The notes under the pieces are model-generated. The model worked only from the letters and a program-made list of their open reading frames with translations. It was not told the DNA's origin and made no database searches. DNA of 26,763 bases from an uncultured Oscillospiraceae bacterium. Its GTDB lineage: Bacteria > Bacillota > Clostridia > Oscillospirales > Acutalibacteraceae. Position 1 is the stretch's first letter. Each line of letters begins with the position of its first letter. This document shows positions 21,995-26,763 of the stretch, piece by piece. The translations under genes were made by a program, and so were the position numbers. The stretch is taken from NCBI GenBank assembly GCA_905211675.1, contig CAJMBP010000016.1, forward strand, positions 1 through 26,763, in the 5' to 3' direction.

Positions 21995-24787
21995 ATGAAA
22001 AAGAGTTTACTGGCGGTTATTTCCGTTATGCTTACTCTGATATTAACAACATCTTGCTGGGTGTTGGGAATTTCTGCAAATAAAAAATATTCCGAATATA
22101 AAGTAGCGGTACAATCTCAGTCGGCAGAAAAATATGAACTCCATGCCGAATCGTCTTACGGTGCCGAATTGACGGAAAATGCCGATAAGGGAAAGGTAAT
22201 TTCTCTTGGCGAAGGCGACAGCGTCACATGGAATATCAACATTTCTTCTGACGGAAATTACTGGATAGAGGTAGATTATTACGCCCTTCCCGATACATAC
22301 GATTCGATAAGCATTGACCTGCTTATTGACGGGCAGCTTCCTTTTTCTGAGTCTGCGGGTCTGCCGTTGGAACGCAGTTGGATAAATGAAAATACCAAGC
22401 AATATGACATCTACGGCAATCAAATTCGGCCCACACAGAAAGAGGTGCAGATGTGGCGCACCAAAAAAATGCGGGCTGTTGATGCTTCTTCGGGAGATTT
22501 GGAATATTATCTTTCCGCGGGGGCACATACCCTGACAATTCAAGTGTCGCGTGAGAGCTGTCTGATTGATAAAGTAACGCTCAGCTCTGTGACACAGGTA
22601 AAAAGTTATAGCGAAGTTTTTGAAGAATACGAAAAAAACGGATACAAATCTGCTGATGTTGAAAATCTGATATTTGAAGCTGAGGGCGAGTCGGTAAAAT
22701 CAAATCAAAGTCTTTATCCTATAACCGACCGTTCGTCGGCTGCAATAACACCGTACAGCGCAGAGCTGATATACTACAATGCGGTAGGCGGTACACAGTG
22801 GAAAACAGCCGGACAATGGATAGAATGGACGGTTAATGCCGAAAAAGACGGACTTTACGAATTATCATTCCACTTTAAACAAAATAATAAAAGCGATGCA
22901 GTAAGCGTACGCGAACTTTATATCGACGGACAACTGCCATTTGTTGAAGCGGCTAACATTTGTTTTCCATACTCAAGCAACTGGGATATGTTTACCTGCG
23001 GATATGAAGAAGGCGATGACTTTGTACCGTATAAGTTTTATTTAACCGAGGGCAAACATATCTTGCGCCTTCAGGTAGGGCTTGGAAGTTATCACGAAAT
23101 AATTGCCGAGACTGACCGCCTGATAACCGAGCTTAACAGTGTTTACCGTAAAATAGTGGTTGTTACGGGTGTTTCTCCCGATTTATATGCCAGTTACGAA
23201 TTTGAAAAGGTTATTCCCGATGTTTTGGAATATATGCAAAGCTTAAGCACAGAGCTTAAAGAGCTCGAAAATAATATACGCAATTTGGGCTTTTCCGGCA
23301 ACCAAGGCACCGATACAATAAAACGCCTTTACAATCAAATAGATTGGATGCTTGAGGACACCGATACGATTGCCAAACGCCTTACTACCTACCGCGAGGC
23401 AATTTCTTCACTCGGCACATGGCGTAACAGTATTTCCGAACAGCCGCTTACACTTGATAAAATCTATCTTATATCCGGCAGTGAAAGTGTTCCTGAGGAA
23501 AAGTCGGGATTATTTAAAACATTATCCCATCACATACGCCAATTTTTATATTCGTATGTAAGCGACTATTCTTCAATCGGTGAAATTGAAGAGGATGTTG
23601 ACAAAAAAATTACCGTTTGGATGAACTCAGGCCGCGATCAGGCGCAAATTTTAAAGTCGTTGGTAAGCCAGAATTTTACACCTAATGCGGGTGTTGCCGT
23701 CGATTTACAAATTGTTTCGGCCGATGCGCTTTTGCCCGCGTTACTTGCAGGCACGGGGCCGGATATATCACTTGGACTCGCGCAGACCGAACCTTTAAAT
23801 CTTGCTTTGCGAGGCGCTTTGTTAGATCTTAAGAGCTTTCCTGATTATGAAGAGGTATCAAAACGGTTTTATAGCGAATCAATAGTGCCGTTTGAGTTTG
23901 AGGGTTGTGTATATGCTTTACCCGATACGCTTTCATATACAATGCTTTTCTACCGCACGGATGTTATTGATGAAATAGGAATAGCCACCGACGAACTTGC
24001 CACTTGGGACAGTCTTTTGCAAAAAGTACTTCCCGTGGTTCAAAAAAACGGTCTTACAATCGGTATCCCTGCAAATATAAACACATATTTAAGTATTTTT
24101 TACCAAACGGGCGGTGAAATGTATATCAATAATAACACCGCATCGGGCTTCTCGTCGGCAGAGGCTATTCAGTCAATGAATTTGTTTGAAAAACTTTATT
24201 CACAGTATAAATTGGATCTTGCTTTTGACGCGGCTAACCGTTTTCGCTCGGGTGAGATGCCTATACTGATAAACGATTATTTGTTCTATAATCAACTGAC
24301 GGTATTTGCGCCTGAAATTGACGGCGCATGGAGTATGCTCGTTATGCCGGGTGTTGAAAAAAAAGACGGAAGTATAAATAATCTTTCAACATCTACCGTT
24401 ACGGGAACCGTAATAATGAAAAGCTCGCAGGACACCGAATCTGCGTGGAATTTTGTAAAATGGCTTCTTTCGACCGAAACTCAATCTGCCTACGGGCGTG
24501 ACCTCGAAAGTGTTGTCGGCACAGCCGCACGCTACAATACCGCCAATGTTGAAGCCATGAATTTGGTTAAATGGGACGCAGATATCAAGCAACAGCTTGA
24601 AAAACAACGTGTTCAGATTAAGGCTTATCCGCAGATTGCAGGCGGTTATATAACCGATCGTGAATTTAATTTTGCATTCCGTAAAATAATTTATGATGAT
24701 GAATCGGTTCGCGAATCTATGAATGAGGCTACAAAAAATATTAACTATGAAATTATCCGAAAGCGAGAAGAATTCGGTCTGAAATAG
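21995..24787 (+). CDS. Sugar ABC transporter binding protein with two N-terminal beta domains
   Basis: This is a 930-residue secreted or membrane-anchored protein, twice the size of a usual sugar-binding protein. A signal segment occupies residues 1-28, with Cys21 after LTTS as a weak lipobox. Two related beta-sandwich domains resembling carbohydrate-binding modules follow, at about 46-200 and 224-390, each containing IDGQLPF (111-117, 310-316) and ending in G-x-H-x-L-x-x-QV. A helical linker (about 395-535) comes next, then an extracellular solute-binding domain (538-930) with LLAGTGPDISLG, YALPDTLSYTMLFYRTDVIDE and AWNFVKWLLSTETQS. It should catch oligosaccharides outside and deliver them to the two permeases downstream. 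ATG 21995 is chosen over 21986 because AAGGA lies nine bases before it. Confidence 0.85.
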   Translation: MKKSLLAVISVMLTLILTTSCWVLGISANKKYSEYKVAVQSQSAEKYELHAESSYGAELTENADKGKVISLGEGDSVTWNINISSDGNYWIEVDYYALPDTYDSISIDLLIDGQLPFSESAGLPLERSWINENTKQYDIYGNQIRPTQKEVQMWRTKKMRAVDASSGDLEYYLSAGAHTLTIQVSRESCLIDKVTLSSVTQVKSYSEVFEEYEKNGYKSADVENLIFEAEGESVKSNQSLYPITDRSSAAITPYSAELIYYNAVGGTQWKTAGQWIEWTVNAEKDGLYELSFHFKQNNKSDAVSVRELYIDGQLPFVEAANICFPYSSNWDMFTCGYEEGDDFVPYKFYLTEGKHILRLQVGLGSYHEIIAETDRLITELNSVYRKIVVVTGVSPDLYASYEFEKVIPDVLEYMQSLSTELKELENNIRNLGFSGNQGTDTIKRLYNQIDWMLEDTDTIAKRLTTYREAISSLGTWRNSISEQPLTLDKIYLISGSESVPEEKSGLFKTLSHHIRQFLYSYVSDYSSIGEIEEDVDKKITVWMNSGRDQAQILKSLVSQNFTPNAGVAVDLQIVSADALLPALLAGTGPDISLGLAQTEPLNLALRGALLDLKSFPDYEEVSKRFYSESIVPFEFEGCVYALPDTLSYTMLFYRTDVIDEIGIATDELATWDSLLQKVLPVVQKNGLTIGIPANINTYLSIFYQTGGEMYINNNTASGFSSAEAIQSMNLFEKLYSQYKLDLAFDAANRFRSGEMPILINDYLFYNQLTVFAPEIDGAWSMLVMPGVEKKDGSINNLSTSTVTGTVIMKSSQDTESAWNFVKWLLSTETQSAYGRDLESVVGTAARYNTANVEAMNLVKWDADIKQQLEKQRVQIKAYPQIAGGYITDREFNFAFRKIIYDDESVRESMNEATKNINYEIIRKREEFGLK

Positions 24788-24800
24788 AGGGGGTGTTTTA

Positions 24801-25742
24801 GTGAATTCAAAAGATATTAAAGTTAAACAGGGCAAAACAATGCAAAATACAACTTCAAGGTTCCGTAAAATACAGGGTTATACAGAAGATTACCTTTTTA
24901 TGCTGCCTTATTTAATTATATTTTTCGTATTCACCGTATTGCCTGTAATTATTGCTATAATACTAAGCTTTACATATTTTAATGTGCTTGAAACGCCTTC
25001 TTTTGTCGGCTTCGACAATTATGTTCATCTTTTGGTCGAAGACAGCTTGTTTATGTTGGCTTTTAAAAACACTTTGATTTTATCTGTCATAACAGGACCG
25101 ATAGGATTTCTCTTAAGCCTTTTTCTTGCGTGGGTTTTAAATGAGTTCAATCCAAAGCTTCGCGCATTTTTAACACTTTTGTTTTATGCTCCCACAATAA
25201 GCGGCGGCGCATATATGATATGGCAAATAATATACAGCGGCGACTCATACGGATACCTTAACGGAATTTTGTTAAACCTTAATATTATATATTCACCTAT
25301 ACAATGGACTACCGATGAAAAATATATGATGTTTTCTGCCATTGTTGTAATAATTTGGATGAGTTTCGGCGCCGGTTTTCTGTCGTTTGTTGCAGGCTTC
25401 AGAAATATTGACAAAAGCCTTTATGAAGCTGCCGCTGTTGACGGGCTGAAAAACCGCTGGCAGGAACTTTGGTATATAACACTTCCCGCGATTAAGCCCC
25501 AAATGATGTTTGGTGCGGTTATGAGTATAACAGGTTCGTTCGGTATGGGTGATGTTATTTCCGGAATTTTCGGTTTTCCGAGTACCAACTACACATTACA
25601 CACTTTGGTTCATCATATGCAAGACTACGGCAACATTCGGTATGAGATGGGATACGCCTGCGCGATTGCTGTAATACTCTTTATTATCATGGTGGGCGCT
25701 AACGGTTTGATACAGCGTTTGTTACGCAGTATCGGTGATTGA
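24801..25742 (+). CDS. Sugar ABC permease, LplB/UgpA type
   Basis: This is a 313-residue inner-membrane permease with about six helices. After a basic N-terminal tail, LFMLPYLIIFFVFTVLPVII forms helix 1, and the conserved EAA loop EAAAVDGLKNRWQELWYITLP lies at about 213-233, split here by the ATPase-docking glycine. That loop contacts the ATPase subunit. The GTG start has GAGGGGG seven bases upstream and is 13 bp after the binding-protein gene. It pairs with the next permease as a heterodimer for oligosaccharide uptake. No ATPase of the MsmK/MsmX type is present in the window, so a shared one encoded elsewhere must power it. Confidence 0.92.
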   Translation: MNSKDIKVKQGKTMQNTTSRFRKIQGYTEDYLFMLPYLIIFFVFTVLPVIIAIILSFTYFNVLETPSFVGFDNYVHLLVEDSLFMLAFKNTLILSVITGPIGFLLSLFLAWVLNEFNPKLRAFLTLLFYAPTISGGAYMIWQIIYSGDSYGYLNGILLNLNIIYSPIQWTTDEKYMMFSAIVVIIWMSFGAGFLSFVAGFRNIDKSLYEAAAVDGLKNRWQELWYITLPAIKPQMMFGAVMSITGSFGMGDVISGIFGFPSTNYTLHTLVHHMQDYGNIRYEMGYACAIAVILFIIMVGANGLIQRLLRSIGD

Positions 25743-25794
25743 TTACCACTATGTAAAAATGCCGAGAACTGTTGTCGGCAGAATGGAGAAAACT

Positions 25795-26667
25795 ATGAAA
25801 CATTCTTTTGCGGCGGTCATTCGCGGAAACCGTGTAAACCGTTCCCGTGTAGGAACAATAGCTATGTTTTGTGTGCTTATGATCTTTGCGGTTTTTATGG
25901 CGCTGCCTATGATAATAATTATCGGCAATGCTTTTAAACCGCTTGATGAGTTATGGGTATTCCCACCAAAGCTTTGGCCGTCAAATCCTACACTTAAAAA
26001 TTTCCGCGATATGTTCAGCGTATTGTCAGACTCGTGGGTGCCTTTTTTAAGATATATTGTAAACTCTTTGTTTATAACCGCAATTGGTACGGCAGGGCAT
26101 ATAGTTATTTCGTCAATGTGCGCTTTTCCGTTGGCAAAAAAGAAATTTCCGGGTCGCGTTCTTATTTTTAATATGATTGTGCTTTCGCTTATGTTTAATG
26201 CAACGGTAACCCGAATACCTACATACATTATTATGGCGAAAGTCGGCTGGATAGACAGTCATCTTTCACTTATTATTCCTGCCTTCGGCAGTTCACTCGG
26301 TCTTTATCTTATGAAGCAGTTTATCGAACAAATGCCCGATGCGCTTTTAGAGGCTGCCCGTATTGACGGCGCTTCACAGTGGAGAATATTCTGGCGTATT
26401 GTAATGCCTAACGTAAAACCCGCATGGCTTACCCTTATATTGCTTTCGGTTCAAAGCCTTTGGGGAATAGGAAGCAGCGCATACATTTACAAAGAAGAAC
26501 TGAAAACACTGCCTTATGCGCTTAATCAGATACTCGCAAGCGGAATTTCACGCGCGGGCGTAGGCGCAGCCGTAACTTTTATTATGATGCTTGTTCCGGT
26601 TTCTATATTTGTTGTAAGTCAAAGTAACATTATTGATACAATGGCGTCTTCAGGTATAAAGGATTAA
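25795..26667 (+). CDS. Sugar ABC permease, AraQ/LplC/MalG type
   Basis: This is the second permease, 290 residues with the chosen start and about six helices. FKPLDELWVFPPKLWPSNPTLKNF is split over residues about 48-71, followed by YIVNSLFITAIGTAGHI. The EAA loop EAARIDGASQWRIFWRIVMP lies near 190-209. ATG 25795 is preferred because GGAG lies six bases upstream. In-frame starts exist at GTG 25735 (overlapping the previous stop), ATG 25759 and ATG 25783, none with a clear ribosome binding site, so the N-terminus is uncertain by up to 20 residues. It partners the preceding permease and the large binding protein. Confidence 0.9.
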   Translation: MKHSFAAVIRGNRVNRSRVGTIAMFCVLMIFAVFMALPMIIIIGNAFKPLDELWVFPPKLWPSNPTLKNFRDMFSVLSDSWVPFLRYIVNSLFITAIGTAGHIVISSMCAFPLAKKKFPGRVLIFNMIVLSLMFNATVTRIPTYIIMAKVGWIDSHLSLIIPAFGSSLGLYLMKQFIEQMPDALLEAARIDGASQWRIFWRIVMPNVKPAWLTLILLSVQSLWGIGSSAYIYKEELKTLPYALNQILASGISRAGVGAAVTFIMMLVPVSIFVVSQSNIIDTMASSGIKD

Positions 26668-26686
26668 ATGGAGGTAGATAGCAAAA

Positions 26687-26731
26687 ATGAAAAGAATACT
26701 GTATTTAATTGAAGTGAACCCCAAAGTTTAG
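26687..26731 (+). pseudogene. Start of the next operon gene, cut off after 14 codons
   Basis: GGAGG (26670-26674) precedes ATG 26687, and the frame reads MKRILYLIE and then stops at TAG 26729-26731. The stop lies in sequence that looks like an insertion-sequence end starting at 26715, so only about nine codons would be original. The gene's identity cannot be told. Its position directly behind the permeases suggests another hydrolase or sugar gene. Confidence 0.4.
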
Positions 26732-26763
26732 ACAAAATTAAATATTAAATTGTTTGTGAATGA
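26715..26763. mobile_element. Probable left end of an insertion sequence (IS3-like)
   Basis: The last 49 bases begin TGAACCCCAAAGTTTAGACA, then turn AT-rich. A TG terminus followed by CCCCAAAGTTT-GACA resembles inverted repeats of IS3-family (IS150 group) elements as I remember them. No transposase is visible because the window ends. The call rests on this terminal motif plus the abrupt end of the preceding frame. Confidence 0.4.

Noticed and set aside
1..26763. CRISPR array, tRNA, rRNA, riboswitch or phage genes.
   Set aside because: No spaced direct repeats, cloverleaf patterns, conserved aptamer cores or phage-type proteins were seen; detection by eye could miss a degenerate riboswitch.

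Overview
The window reads as a Bacillota (Clostridia-type) chromosome, probably from a gut or rumen anaerobe that feeds on plant glycans. The reasons are strong AGGAGG-like ribosome binding sites, near-consensus sigma-A promoters, GTG and TTG starts, a sugar ABC importer with two LplB/AraQ-type permeases and no local ATPase, and operons of intracellular glycoside hydrolases under LacI and GntR regulators. Genus and GC content were not computed. No rRNA, tRNA or CRISPR array was seen.

Region 1 (1-5669, + strand) is a mixed stretch. It holds the 3' end of a DUF4097-like repeat protein and a MerR-type promoter driving a wrecked ABC ATPase gene. That gene carries a frameshift and is joined out of frame to the C-terminal end of an UvrA-like gene. 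An alpha/beta hydrolase, an iron-sulfur-flavoprotein-like reductase and a two-gene ABC exporter (ATPase plus large permease) follow. Two strong hairpin terminators (5692-5833) separate this region from the next.

Region 2 (5921-13159) is a divergent sugar or polyol catabolic cluster. On the minus strand are a DeoC-family aldolase and a metallophosphoesterase. On the plus strand, from a perfect TTGACA-17-TATAAT promoter, run an FGGY sugar kinase (TTG start), two SDR dehydrogenases, a GntR/UTRA regulator and a FucI-type ketol-isomerase. Two copies of a 14-bp near-palindrome lie over the promoter and start region and are candidate operators.

Region 3 (13190-26763) is a glycan uptake and degradation locus. 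On the minus strand are a GH43/GH32-like beta-propeller protein and a LacI-family regulator. On the plus strand a long operon encodes a GH106-like protein, an unusual GH13-like protein, a GH51-like arabinofuranosidase, a 930-residue sugar-binding protein with two duplicated N-terminal beta domains, and two permeases. A 16-bp perfect palindrome and a 13/16 copy of it sit in the LacI/GH106 intergenic region, the second overlapping the operon's -35 box. At the right edge the next gene stops after 14 codons at what looks like an insertion-sequence end.

Working model (inference): the binding protein and permeases import a branched arabinose/rhamnose-type oligosaccharide intact. None of the hydrolases has a signal peptide, so it would be dismantled in the cytoplasm, and region 2 would convert one of the released or modified sugars by an isomerase/dehydrogenase/kinase/aldolase route that does not match a standard pathway I can name.
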